DNA of 8,267 nt from Rhodobacterales bacterium 34-62-10 (lineage in GTDB: Bacteria > Pseudomonadota > Alphaproteobacteria > Rhodobacterales > Rhodobacteraceae), in assembly GCA_002282555.1 (NCBI GenBank), contig NCJR01000073.1:1-8267 (forward strand). The letters run 5' to 3'. The notes beneath the pieces are model-generated. The model worked only from the letters and a program-made list of their open reading frames with translations. It was not told the DNA's origin and ran no database searches. Below are positions 1 to 7,384 of this stretch, one piece after another. A program made the translations under genes and the position numbers. Every line of letters begins with the position of its first letter. The first letter of the stretch is position 1.

Positions 1-1
1 G

Positions 2-1042
2 GTCGGGCCGCTGCTGGAAAAGCTTGGCAATGGCGGCAAGGGGATCAACTGGGACACCAAGGTTGAGGTCAAGCATCTGCGCGACCTGAACGGGGTCGTG
101 CTGGACGAGGGCGTGTCCAAGGGGCAGCCAAAGCTGGATACCGCCATCGACGCGGCCGAGATGATCCTGATGCTGGCGCCTGAAACCAATGGCGAAGTGG
201 CCGTGAAAGCCTGGGAGGAGTTGGAAAAGCCCACCGGCCGCCACCACTCCCATCTGGCCGAGGGCGCGCATCATACGAAAATCCGTTTCCGCGATATCGC
301 GGCGCAACCGCGCAAGATCATCTCGAGCCCCACATGGTCGGGGATCGAGAGCGAGGAGGTCTGCTATAACGCGGGCTATACCAACGTGCACGAGCTGATC
401 CCGTGGCGGACCCTGACCGGTCGCCAGCAGCTTTATCAGGATCACCTCTGGATGCGCGCCTTTGGCGAGGGTTTTGTCAGTTACCGCCCGCCGGTCGACC
501 TCAAGACCATCACCAAGGCCGTGAACAACGATGCGGCCGAGGGTAGCCCGCATGTGGTGCTGAACTTCATCACGCCCCACCAGAAATGGGGCATCCACAG
601 CACCTATACCGACAACCTGCTGATGCTGACGCTGAACCGGGGCGGGCCGGTCGTGTGGATGTCCGAGATCGACGCCAAGAAAGCGGGTCTGGTCGATAAC
701 GACTGGGTCGAGGCCTATAACATCAACGGCGCGCTGACGGCGCGCGTGGTGGTGTCGCAGCGGATCAAGCAGGGCACGCTGTTCATGTATCACGCGCAGG
801 AAAAGATCGTGAACACGCCCGGTTCCGAAAAGACCGGCCATCGCGGTGGTATCCACAATTCGGTGACCCGCGCCACGCTGAAACCCACGCATATGATCGG
901 CGGCTATGCGCAGCTGTCCTATGGTTTCAACTACTACGGCACCGTGGGCAGCAACCGCGACGAGTTCGTGATCGTGCGGAAAATGAAGAAAGTTGATTGG
1001 CTTGACCAGCCCGCAACCCGGAAAGTGGAGGCAGCGGAATGA
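2..1042 (+). CDS. narG: Respiratory nitrate reductase alpha subunit NarG, C-terminal part (5' end outside window)
   Basis: This is the C-terminal 346 residues of the molybdenum catalytic subunit that reduces nitrate to nitrite on the cytoplasmic face of the membrane. The frame is open from base 2 to the TGA at 1040-1042. Family-typical strings are RTLTGRQQLYQDHLWMRAFG, TPHQKWGIHSTY, NLLMLTLNRGGPVVWMSE, GGIHNSVTRATLKPTHMIGG and YYGTVGSNRDEF. These closely follow the end of E. coli NarG (about 1,245 residues) and include the C-terminal molybdopterin-binding domain, which closes over the cofactor. The N-terminal FS0 cluster and the Asp molybdenum ligand are in the missing part. The stop overlaps the narH start by 4 nt (ATGA), so the two are translationally coupled. 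No frameshift is seen. The identification is firm; only the upstream extent is unknown. Confidence 0.97.
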   Translation, partial: VGPLLEKLGNGGKGINWDTKVEVKHLRDLNGVVLDEGVSKGQPKLDTAIDAAEMILMLAPETNGEVAVKAWEELEKPTGRHHSHLAEGAHHTKIRFRDIAAQPRKIISSPTWSGIESEEVCYNAGYTNVHELIPWRTLTGRQQLYQDHLWMRAFGEGFVSYRPPVDLKTITKAVNNDAAEGSPHVVLNFITPHQKWGIHSTYTDNLLMLTLNRGGPVVWMSEIDAKKAGLVDNDWVEAYNINGALTARVVVSQRIKQGTLFMYHAQEKIVNTPGSEKTGHRGGIHNSVTRATLKPTHMIGGYAQLSYGFNYYGTVGSNRDEFVIVRKMKKVDWLDQPATRKVEAAE

Positions 1043-2565
1043 GAGTACGTGCACAAATCGGCAAGGTTCTGAACCTTGATAAATGCATCGGGTGTCACAC
1101 CTGTTCGGTCACCTGCAAGAACGTCTGGACCTCGCGCGAGGGCGTGGAATACGCGTGGTTCAACAACGTCGAGACCAAGCCCGGCACCGGCTATCCCACC
1201 GACTGGGAAAACCAGAAACGCTGGAATGGCGGCTGGACACGCTCGGCCAGCGGCAAGCTGCATCCCAAGCAGGGGTCCAAGTGGCGGATTCTGGCGAACA
1301 TCTTCGCCAACCCCTCGATGCCCGAGATCGACGACTATTACGAGCCGTTCGATTTCGATTACGACCACCTGAAATCGGCGCCCGACATGGACCATTTCCC
1401 CACCGCGCGCCCCCGGTCCAAGATCACCGGCGAGCGGATGGAGAAGATCGAGAAGGGCCCGAACTGGGAGGAGATTCTGGGCGGGGAATTCGAGAAGCGG
1501 TCCAAGGACTACAACTTCGAGAACATCCAGAAGCAGATCTATGGAGAGTATGAGAATACCTTCATGATGTATCTGCCGCGGCTGTGCGAGCATTGCCTCA
1601 ACCCGACCTGTTCGGCCTCTTGCCCCTCGGGTGCCATCTACAAGCGCGAGGAGGACGGGATCGTCCTGATCGATCAGGAGAAATGCCGCGGCTGGCGGAT
1701 GTGCATCTCGGGCTGCCCCTACAAGAAGGTCTATTACAACTGGGAATCCGGGAAATCCGAGAAATGCACCTTCTGCTATCCGCGCATCGAGAGCGGCCAG
1801 CCGACGGTCTGTTCGGAGACCTGCGTGGGGCGCATACGATATCTGGGTGTGATCCTTTACGATGCCGACAAGATCGAGGCGGCGGCCAGTTCGGAACGGG
1901 AGACCGACCTTTACGGTGCGCAACTGGATGTGTTCCTTGACCCGAACGACCCCGAGGTGATTGCCGCCGCCCGTCGCGACGGTGTGCCGGAGGACTGGAT
2001 CGAGGCCGCCAAGGTCAGCCCGATCTGGAAGATGGCGATGGATTGGAAGGTGGCCTTCCCGCTGCATCCCGAATACCGGACGCTGCCGATGGTGTGGTAT
2101 ATCCCGCCGCTGTCGCCGATCCAGAACGCGGCGCAGGCCGGACAGATCGCCATGAGCGACCAGATGCCCGATGTGCGCAGCTTGCGTATTCCGGTGCAAT
2201 ATCTGGCCAATATGCTGACGGCGGGTGATGAGGAACCGATCGTGCACGCGCTGGAGCGGATGTCGGCCATGCGGCTTTACATGCGCGCCCTGACCGTGGA
2301 CGGGGTCCGCGACGAGGCGATTGCTGCCCGCGTCGGCATGTCGGGCCGGATGATCGAGGACATGTACAAGATCATGGCCATCGCCGATTACGAGGATCGC
2401 TTCGCCATTCCCACCGCGCACCGCGAACAGAACGAAAGCGGTGCGGAAATCCGTGGCGGCTGCGGGTTCACCGATGGCAACGGCTGTTCCAGCGGCGAGA
2501 CCGGCAAGACCACCATGTTTGGCGGCAAGAAGAAATCCTTTGCCCTTCCGCTGGAGTCATTCTGA
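1039..2565 (+). CDS. narH: Respiratory nitrate reductase beta subunit NarH, iron-sulfur electron-transfer protein
   Basis: NarH (508 aa; E. coli 512) passes electrons from the NarI hemes to NarG through three 4Fe-4S clusters and one 3Fe-4S cluster. All ligand groups are visible: C16/C19/C22/C26, C183/C186/C191/C195, C216-x2-W219-x2-C222-x3-C226, and C243/C246/C258/C262. W219 replaces a cysteine, as is standard for the 3Fe-4S site of this family. Numbering runs one behind E. coli after the first group. The C-terminal half has the family's conserved strings such as HPEYRTLPMVWYIPPLSPIQ. The start at 1039 is supported by GGAGG at 1027-1031, 7 nt upstream, and by the 4-nt overlap with narG. There is no signal peptide, which fits a cytoplasmic subunit. 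It ends in TGATG, overlapping narJ by 1 nt. A 495-codon antisense frame (934-2421) is a composition artefact. Confidence 0.98.
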   Translation: MRVRAQIGKVLNLDKCIGCHTCSVTCKNVWTSREGVEYAWFNNVETKPGTGYPTDWENQKRWNGGWTRSASGKLHPKQGSKWRILANIFANPSMPEIDDYYEPFDFDYDHLKSAPDMDHFPTARPRSKITGERMEKIEKGPNWEEILGGEFEKRSKDYNFENIQKQIYGEYENTFMMYLPRLCEHCLNPTCSASCPSGAIYKREEDGIVLIDQEKCRGWRMCISGCPYKKVYYNWESGKSEKCTFCYPRIESGQPTVCSETCVGRIRYLGVILYDADKIEAAASSERETDLYGAQLDVFLDPNDPEVIAAARRDGVPEDWIEAAKVSPIWKMAMDWKVAFPLHPEYRTLPMVWYIPPLSPIQNAAQAGQIAMSDQMPDVRSLRIPVQYLANMLTAGDEEPIVHALERMSAMRLYMRALTVDGVRDEAIAARVGMSGRMIEDMYKIMAIADYEDRFAIPTAHREQNESGAEIRGGCGFTDGNGCSSGETGKTTMFGGKKKSFALPLESF

Positions 2566-3287
2566 TGATGGACCGTACATTCAAGGCACTGTCGCTGCTG
2601 CTCAGCTATCCGACAGCCGAGTTGCAGGCAGCCATGCCCGAGATCGGCGGCGCGCTTGCCGCTGATCCCCGGCTTGATCCGGACACAAGGCAGGGATTGG
2701 TGAGCCTGACGGCACAACTGGAGGCCGCTGACATCTACGACGTTCAGGAGGCCTTCGTGATGCTGTTCGACCGGTCGCGGACGCTGTCGCTTAACCTGTT
2801 CGAACATGTGCACGGCGAAAGCCGTGACCGTGGCGGCGCGATGGTCAGCCTGCTTGAGACCTATCGCGCCGCCGGTTTCGATCCCGTGACCAGCGAATTG
2901 CCCGACCATCTGCCTGTTCTGCTGGAATTCCTGTCCACGCGCCCCTTCGCCGAGGCACAGGATATCCTTGCCGATGCCGCGCATATCTTCGAGGCGATCC
3001 GCACCCGGCTGGACCGGCGCGAGACCCTTTATGGTGCCGTGTTCAGCGCTTTGTTGAACCTGTCGGGAGCACAGGCCGATGGCGCGGCGCTGGCCGATAT
3101 TCTGGAACAGCCAGACGACGATCCGACCGACCTTGAGGCGCTGGATGCCGTCTGGGAGGAAACCGAAGTCACTTTCGGCCCCGATCCGAATGCCGGCTGT
3201 CCGCAGGTGCGCGACATGCTGGCGCTGATGGACCGGCCCGTGAAACCCGCCTCAGGTGCCCCCGCGCACCGCCCGGCTGCTGAATAG
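2565..3287 (+). CDS. narJ: Nitrate reductase molybdenum-cofactor assembly chaperone NarJ
   Basis: NarJ is a soluble, mostly helical chaperone of the TorD/DmsD/NarJ class. It binds apo-NarG, helps insertion of the molybdenum cofactor and the FS0 cluster, and delays membrane docking on NarI; it is not part of the final enzyme. The 240-residue product matches the usual length (E. coli 236). Recognisable segments are LSYP near residue 13, the block around residues 68-93 (FDRSRTLSLNLFEHVHGESR) and ELPDHLPVLLEFLS at 111-124, the most conserved NarJ stretch. Two adjacent ATGs occur (2565, 2568). I take the first because GGAG at 2553-2556 lies 8 nt upstream and it overlaps the narH stop by 1 nt. The last 20 residues, rich in Pro and Ala, are probably unstructured. 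Confidence 0.96.
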   Translation: MMDRTFKALSLLLSYPTAELQAAMPEIGGALAADPRLDPDTRQGLVSLTAQLEAADIYDVQEAFVMLFDRSRTLSLNLFEHVHGESRDRGGAMVSLLETYRAAGFDPVTSELPDHLPVLLEFLSTRPFAEAQDILADAAHIFEAIRTRLDRRETLYGAVFSALLNLSGAQADGAALADILEQPDDDPTDLEALDAVWEETEVTFGPDPNAGCPQVRDMLALMDRPVKPASGAPAHRPAAE

Positions 3288-3290
3288 GAG
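3287..3290 (+). promoter_or_regulatory. Shine-Dalgarno site that sets the narI start
   Basis: GGAG overlaps the last base of the narJ stop and sits 8 nt before ATG 3299. An in-frame GTG at 3290 shares its first base with this site and so cannot be served by it; ATG 3299 is the better start. Confidence 0.75.
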
Positions 3291-3298
3291 TGGACATC

Positions 3299-4084
3299 AT
3301 GTTCGGTAATTTCGACATCAATTTCGTCATCTTCGGCGTCATGCCCTATGTCGCGCTGACGGTGTTTCTTGTGGGGTCCATCGCACGCTACGAGCGCGAT
3401 CCCTTCACATGGAAAAGCTCCTCCAGCCAGTTGCTGCGGCGCAAACAGCTGATCTGGGGATCGATCCTGTTCCATGTCGGCATCCTGACGGTGTTCTTTG
3501 GCCATCTGGTCGGTCTTTTCACGCCGATCTGGGTTCTGGATGCGCTGGGCGTGCCTTATGGCCTGAAACAATGGATGGCCGTGCTGATCGGTGGCCCTGC
3601 GGGTATCGCTGCGCTGATCGGATCGACCATGCTGATCCATCGCCGCCTGACCGATCCGCGCATCCGCGTGACATCGACCTTTCCCGATATCGCGATCATG
3701 GTCCTGATCTGGCTGCAACTTGCCATTGGTTTGCTGACGATCACCCAGACGCTGCAACATATGGACGGTTCGGAAATGGTCCGCTTCATGAACTGGTCGC
3801 AGAGCGTGGTGACATGGAACCTCAATGCGTGGGTCACGGTGGTTGATGTGCACTGGCTCTACAAGCTGCATATCTTTCTGGGTCTGATCATCACGATGCT
3901 GTTTCCGTTCACACGGCTGGTGCATATCTGGTCCGGCTTTGCGGCACCGTTCCGGTATCTGCTGACGCGGCCCGGCTATCAGATCGTGCGCTCGCGCCGT
4001 CGCCGCCCGCTGGAGGAACGTCGCCGCGCCTTTGACAAGGTTCAGGGCAAGCGCGGTCCCTCGGCCACGACCCCGGCGGAGTGA
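3299..4084 (+). CDS. narI: Respiratory nitrate reductase gamma subunit NarI, diheme cytochrome b
   Basis: NarI anchors NarGH to the inner membrane, oxidises quinol on the periplasmic side and passes electrons through two b hemes to NarH. The 261-residue product has five hydrophobic segments at about 8-28, 52-74, 91-113, 130-150 and 187-208. The heme ligands are visible as H59 and H69 (FHVGILTVFFGH) and H191 and H209 (KLHIF, RLVHIW). Their spacings of 10 and 18 match E. coli H56/H66 and H187/H205. Conserved HMDGSEM and FPFTRLVHIWS are present. E. coli NarI ends soon after the residues matching YQIVRSR; this protein continues about 30 residues in a strongly basic tail, a variation whose role I cannot tell. 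ATG 3299 is preferred over GTG 3290 because of the ribosome-binding site spacing. There are 11 nt between the narJ stop and this start. Confidence 0.97.
   Translation: MFGNFDINFVIFGVMPYVALTVFLVGSIARYERDPFTWKSSSSQLLRRKQLIWGSILFHVGILTVFFGHLVGLFTPIWVLDALGVPYGLKQWMAVLIGGPAGIAALIGSTMLIHRRLTDPRIRVTSTFPDIAIMVLIWLQLAIGLLTITQTLQHMDGSEMVRFMNWSQSVVTWNLNAWVTVVDVHWLYKLHIFLGLIITMLFPFTRLVHIWSGFAAPFRYLLTRPGYQIVRSRRRRPLEERRRAFDKVQGKRGPSATTPAE
4078..4081 (+). promoter_or_regulatory. Shine-Dalgarno site that sets the PPIase start
   Basis: GGAG lies in the last codons of narI, 8 nt before ATG 4090. The alternative in-frame GTG at 4081 overlaps this site, the same arrangement as at the narI start, so 4090 is preferred. 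Confidence 0.75.
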
Positions 4085-4089
4085 ATGTC

Positions 4090-4884
4090 ATGAACGCAGC
4101 TCTTTTTCCCGATGTCGTCGTGAACGGCGAAACCATCCCCTCGGCGGCCATCGCTGCCGAGGCCCAGAACCACAACGCACCCAAGGACAAGCCGGGCATC
4201 GCCTGGCGCAAGGCAGCGCAGGCCTTGGTGATCCGGTCGCTGCTGTTGCAGGAGGCAAGGGCGCGAGGTCTGACGCCTGATCCGCTGGAACTGGCGCCAA
4301 ATCGCTTCGAGACCGAGGAGGAAGCCCTGATCCGCGCGTTGCTGGATGCGGCGCTGAGCATCGCGCCTGTCACGGACGAGGCGGTGCGGACCGAATGGGC
4401 CAAGGATCCCGACCGTTATCGGTCGGCGCCGCTGTGGGATGTCTCGCATATCCTGTGCGCCTGTGATCCGCGTGACGCGGCCGAGCGGGAGATGGCCGAG
4501 GCACGGGCCACGGCCCTGCTTGCGCGGCTTGACGGGGACGCCAAGGGGTTTGCCGCGGCCGCCCGCGAAAGCGACTGCGGATCGAAAGCCTCGGGCGGCC
4601 ATCTGGGTCAGCTTGGACCGGGTGACACCGTGCCCGAATTCGAGGCGGCGCTGCGCAAACTGACGGAGGGCAGCATCAGCGCCGCACCCGTTCTGTCGCG
4701 CCACGGCTGGCACATCATCCGGCTGAACGCCACAGCGCCCGGTCAGGTTCTGCCCTTCGACACCGTCCGCCCCAAGATCGCGCAGGCTCTTGAAAAGGCG
4801 GCCTGGGCCAAGGCATCGCGGCACTTCGTCGAAACGCTGGCCCAGGGCGCAACGATCACCGGCGCCAGCCTTGCGCCAATCTGA
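4090..4884 (+). CDS. Nar-associated parvulin-type peptidyl-prolyl cis-trans isomerase (PpiC/NifM-like)
   Basis: This 264-residue protein has a C-terminal parvulin (rotamase) domain at about 115-212. It opens with WDVSHILCA, then SGGHLGQLGPGDTVPEFEAA, and closes with LSRHGWHIIRL, the typical parvulin signature including H120 and H195. The N-terminal 110 residues are helical and resemble the chaperone-like half of NifM/SurA-type proteins. No signal peptide or membrane anchor is visible, so it should act in the cytoplasm, unlike the periplasmic PpiD/SurA/PrsA relatives. A PpiC-type gene directly after narI is a known arrangement, for example in Pseudomonas aeruginosa. That supports a role in folding or maturing a Nar subunit, but the client is inferred. 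It starts 5 nt after the narI stop; a GTG at 4081 would add three residues. Confidence 0.9.
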   Translation: MNAALFPDVVVNGETIPSAAIAAEAQNHNAPKDKPGIAWRKAAQALVIRSLLLQEARARGLTPDPLELAPNRFETEEEALIRALLDAALSIAPVTDEAVRTEWAKDPDRYRSAPLWDVSHILCACDPRDAAEREMAEARATALLARLDGDAKGFAAAARESDCGSKASGGHLGQLGPGDTVPEFEAALRKLTEGSISAAPVLSRHGWHIIRLNATAPGQVLPFDTVRPKIAQALEKAAWAKASRHFVETLAQGATITGASLAPI

Positions 4885-4891
4885 ATCGCGC

Positions 4892-4896
4892 GGAGG
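4892..4896 (+). promoter_or_regulatory. Strong Shine-Dalgarno site for the hemerythrin-like gene
   Basis: GGAGG is placed 8 nt before ATG 4905, in the 20-nt spacer after the PPIase stop. That spacer is the widest gap between genes of the operon and holds no room for a promoter or terminator. Confidence 0.7.
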
Positions 4897-4904
4897 GACG
4901 TGTC

Positions 4905-5474
4905 ATGCAACCGCCAGAGCCAGTATTGCGCGGGAGCGCTGAGGCCCCGACAAGCCCGCGCCTGCTGGCGCGTCCTTTGGATTTCATCAGCGAGGACCAC
5001 CTGCGCGAGCGTCAGATCTGCGCGGTGATCGACGGGCTGGCGACGGCAGTGGTCTTTGATCCCAAGCAGGCAACCGCTGTTTTGCGGTTTCTGAACGAGG
5101 AATTGAACGTCCATCTGCGCGACGAGGCAGAGGATCTGTTCCCGCTTCTGGCCAGACGCTGCACGAAGGAAGATGCGATCGAGGGCGTGATCGACCGGAT
5201 CAGAGCCGATCAGGATGAGGTGATGCGCCTGCTGCCGCGGGTGCGTTCGCTGTTGGCGGGTTGCCTCGACAGCGGGGGCAAGCCGACCGCGGAAGAGCGC
5301 GCCGTGCTGTCCCGTTTTGCGGGGCATGTGCGCCGTCACCTTGTTGCCGAGAACGCGATCCTTCTGCCGATTGCCCGCGCCCGGCTGACCCGCGCCGATC
5401 TGCGGTCCCTGGCAAAACACATGCAGACGCGGCGCGGTCTGCCCGAACTTGCGGAAACCACCGATGCTGAATGA
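4905..5474 (+). CDS. Hemerythrin-like (HHE domain) protein
   Basis: This is a small cytoplasmic four-helix protein of 189 residues with a hemerythrin-like HHE domain at about 24-160. Members bind a non-heme di-iron centre and act in O2 or NO sensing or binding, or in iron-sulfur repair. Visible ligand-type residues are H32 (SEDHLRER), H70-x3-E74 (VHLRDEAEDLFPLL) and H145-x3-E149 (HVRRHLVAENAILLP). In the third helix, where the family normally shows a His followed by an acidic residue (like AEHDEV), this protein reads ADQDEV, so Q103 stands in for the expected ligand. H141 is also nearby. No signal peptide is present. It sits 20 nt after the PPIase gene and overlaps the carbonic anhydrase start by 11 nt. 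A link to NO or oxygen stress during nitrate respiration is plausible but inferred. Confidence 0.85.
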   Translation: MQPPEPVLRGSAEAPTSPRLLARPLDFISEDHLRERQICAVIDGLATAVVFDPKQATAVLRFLNEELNVHLRDEAEDLFPLLARRCTKEDAIEGVIDRIRADQDEVMRLLPRVRSLLAGCLDSGGKPTAEERAVLSRFAGHVRRHLVAENAILLPIARARLTRADLRSLAKHMQTRRGLPELAETTDAE

Positions 5475-6096
5475 CCTTCTGGCCCGCAACGTGGCTTGGT
5501 CGCGACAACGTCACGCCGAGGAGCCCGATTATTTCACCCGGCTTGCCGCCCTGCAAGCGCCTGAGTTCTTCTGGATCGGCTGTTCGGACAGTCGGGTTCC
5601 GGCCAATGTCGTGGCGGGGCTTGATCCGGGCGAGGTGTTCGTCCATCGCAACGTCGCCAACATCATTCACTCCTCGGATATGAACCTGCTGTCGGCGCTG
5701 GAATTCGCTGTCGATGCGCTGCATGTGCGCGAGATCATCGTTTGCGGCCACTATGGTTGCGGCGGGGTCAAGGCCGCGACGGAAGATCAGCCGCATGGTT
5801 TGGCCGATCACTGGCTGGAACCCATTCGGCGGATTGCCCGGAACTATGCCGTCGATCTGGGGCGTCAGCCGGACCTTGAGGCGCGGCGTGACAGATTGGC
5901 CGAGTTGAACGTGGTCGAGGGTGTTCGCCGTGTCTGCGAGACACCGATCCTTCAGAAAGCCTGGGCGCGCGGCGCGAATGTGCGCGTACATGGGTTGATC
6001 TATGGGTTGAAAGATGGACGCCTGCGCGACCTGGACTGCAGCGTCGGCCCGGGACATTTCCAGAGCGAAGGTGTCATTCGGGAGGTCGCACAATGA
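5464..6096 (+). CDS. Beta-class carbonic anhydrase
   Basis: This zinc enzyme interconverts CO2 and bicarbonate in the cytoplasm. The 210-residue product (E. coli Can is 220) has the beta-class signature: IGCSDSRVPANVV with zinc ligand C40 and the D42/R44 dyad, then HRNVAN, and VCGHYGCGGV with ligands H96 and C99. No signal peptide is visible. The start at 5464 lies inside the end of the hemerythrin-like gene (11-nt overlap) with a modest GGAAA at 5453-5457. An in-frame TTG at 5449 is possible but leaves that site unused. The stop overlaps moeA by 4 nt (ATGA). Its position inside a nitrate reductase operon is unusual. It may manage bicarbonate or pH during anaerobic respiration, or simply be carried along; the sequence does not decide this. 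Confidence 0.95.
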   Translation: MLNDLLARNVAWSRQRHAEEPDYFTRLAALQAPEFFWIGCSDSRVPANVVAGLDPGEVFVHRNVANIIHSSDMNLLSALEFAVDALHVREIIVCGHYGCGGVKAATEDQPHGLADHWLEPIRRIARNYAVDLGRQPDLEARRDRLAELNVVEGVRRVCETPILQKAWARGANVRVHGLIYGLKDGRLRDLDCSVGPGHFQSEGVIREVAQ

Positions 6097-7373
6097 CAAG
6101 ACATGATGCGATCGTGTCACCCGGTTGCGGTTGTGATGGCCGGGACGTGCTGCGCCCTCTTGTCAGCATAGACGAGGCTTTGGCACGGATCGCGGCGCAT
6201 GCCGCGCCGGTTGGACGGGCAATGGCAGTGCCATTGGACAGCGCGCTGGATCGCATCCTCGCCCAGCCGGTCCGCGCCCGATCAAGATCACCGTCCTTTG
6301 ATAACGCGGCCATGGATGGCTATGCCGTGGCATCCTCTGCCTTCACCGGGCGTGGGCCTTGGCAACTCCGGGTGGTGGCGCGTGTGCCCGCGGGCGAAGC
6401 CGTCGCGCGGGACCTGTCCGGTCCAGAGGCGGCGCGGATATTTACAGGGGCACCGATTCCCCAAGGCGCGAATTCCGTCATCATGCAGGAGGAGGTTACG
6501 CGCGTTGGCGACGTCATCCACCTTCATCACCGTCCTGATCCCGGGCAAAATGTCCGGCGGGAAGGCAGCGACATGGCCGCGCGCGCGATCGTTCTGGAAA
6601 AGGGGCAGAGGCTGGGCCCGCGGGCCATCGCTGCCTGCGCTGCAGCAGGGGCCGGGATAGTCCGTGTGCGCCCGAAGGTTCGCGTTGCCCTTCTTGTGAC
6701 GGGTGATGAGGTGCGCCGTGCCGGTGGTGCGCGCGACGCGGCGCAGATATGGGATGTCAACACACCCATGCTGACCGCTGCACTTGCTGCGGCGGGTGTC
6801 GAGATTGTCGCTTCGGTCCATGGCAAGGACAAGCGTGCCTGTCTTGTTCGTCAGCTTGGCGATTTGGCAGCGCAGGCGGATCTGGTCATCACCACGGGCG
6901 GAATTTCAGTCGGGGAAGAAGACCATGTGAAGCCCGCCTTTGCCGAACTTGGCGGCGAAACGGTGTTCAGCGGCGTGGCCATCAAGCCGGGCAAGCCTGT
7001 GTCCTTCGGGCGCCTTGGGCGTACGCTCTGGCTGGGACTGCCCGGCAACCCGCTGTCGGCTTTCGTCACCTGGCAAATCTTTGGTACGGCACTGCTGCGC
7101 GGACTGACAGGGGAAACATCACCGGCGCCATCGCGCCGGCATGTCGTCACCTCGGCCGCCATAGGCCGCAAGCCGGGGCGTTGCGAACTCAGACTGGCAA
7201 CGCTTGTCGGCTTTGACCCTCATGGCCGCGAGATCGTCAACTTTGATGATGCCACCCACTCGGGGTGTGTCGCGCGGCTTCCCTTGGCTGATGGGCTGAT
7301 TTTCCTGCCGGCCGATGCGGACAGCTTGCCCAAGGGCGCGCTTGTCGAATTCCAACCTTTTCGTCAATTTTAA
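6093..7373 (+). CDS. moeA: Molybdopterin molybdenumtransferase MoeA
   Basis: MoeA inserts molybdate into adenylated molybdopterin, the last common step of molybdenum-cofactor synthesis, which NarG needs. The 426-residue protein (E. coli 411) is complete. Visible motifs are FDNAAMDGYAV with the catalytic-type D75, FTGAPIPQGANSVIMQEE, GQNVRREGSD, LLVTGDEV, TTGGISVGEEDHVK, IKPGKPVSFG and WLGLPGNPLSAFVTWQIF, in the order expected for domains I-IV. An N-terminal extension of about 20 residues contains GCGCD (C12, C14), absent from E. coli MoeA. The start at 6093 is supported by GGGAGG at 6080-6085 and the 4-nt overlap with the carbonic anhydrase gene. Its place in the nar operon suggests cofactor supply is raised together with the apoenzyme. 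Whether the genome has another moeA cannot be seen here. Confidence 0.96.
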   Translation: MTRHDAIVSPGCGCDGRDVLRPLVSIDEALARIAAHAAPVGRAMAVPLDSALDRILAQPVRARSRSPSFDNAAMDGYAVASSAFTGRGPWQLRVVARVPAGEAVARDLSGPEAARIFTGAPIPQGANSVIMQEEVTRVGDVIHLHHRPDPGQNVRREGSDMAARAIVLEKGQRLGPRAIAACAAAGAGIVRVRPKVRVALLVTGDEVRRAGGARDAAQIWDVNTPMLTAALAAAGVEIVASVHGKDKRACLVRQLGDLAAQADLVITTGGISVGEEDHVKPAFAELGGETVFSGVAIKPGKPVSFGRLGRTLWLGLPGNPLSAFVTWQIFGTALLRGLTGETSPAPSRRHVVTSAAIGRKPGRCELRLATLVGFDPHGREIVNFDDATHSGCVARLPLADGLIFLPADADSLPKGALVEFQPFRQF

Positions 7374-7376
7374 GGA
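7372..7376 (+). promoter_or_regulatory. Shine-Dalgarno site that sets the DUF2478 gene start
   Basis: AAGGA overlaps the moeA stop codon and lies 8 nt before ATG 7385. The in-frame ATG at 7376 begins within this site, so 7385 is the likelier start. Confidence 0.65.
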
Positions 7377-7384
7377 TGTCGGAC

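Noticed and set aside
1076..1089. TTGAT-like half of an FNR box (TTGATAAATGCATC)
   Set aside because: The second half deviates from ATCAA and the site lies inside the conserved first cluster-binding region of narH, so a promoter there is unlikely.
934..2421. 495-codon minus-strand open frame opposite narH
   Set aside because: It is entirely antisense to a clearly real narH, has low-complexity His/Arg/Gly-rich composition typical of GC-rich shadow frames, and shows no recognisable domain.
3290..3298. GTG 3290 as narI start (similarly GTG 4081 for the PPIase and ATG 7376 for the last gene)
   Set aside because: Each overlaps the Shine-Dalgarno sequence itself, whereas the ATG 9 nt further in-frame has ideal spacing.
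7122..7139. Perfect 7-bp hairpin CCGGCGC-CATC-GCGCCGG
   Set aside because: It lies inside the moeA coding region with no T-run after it; such stems are common by chance in GC-rich genes.
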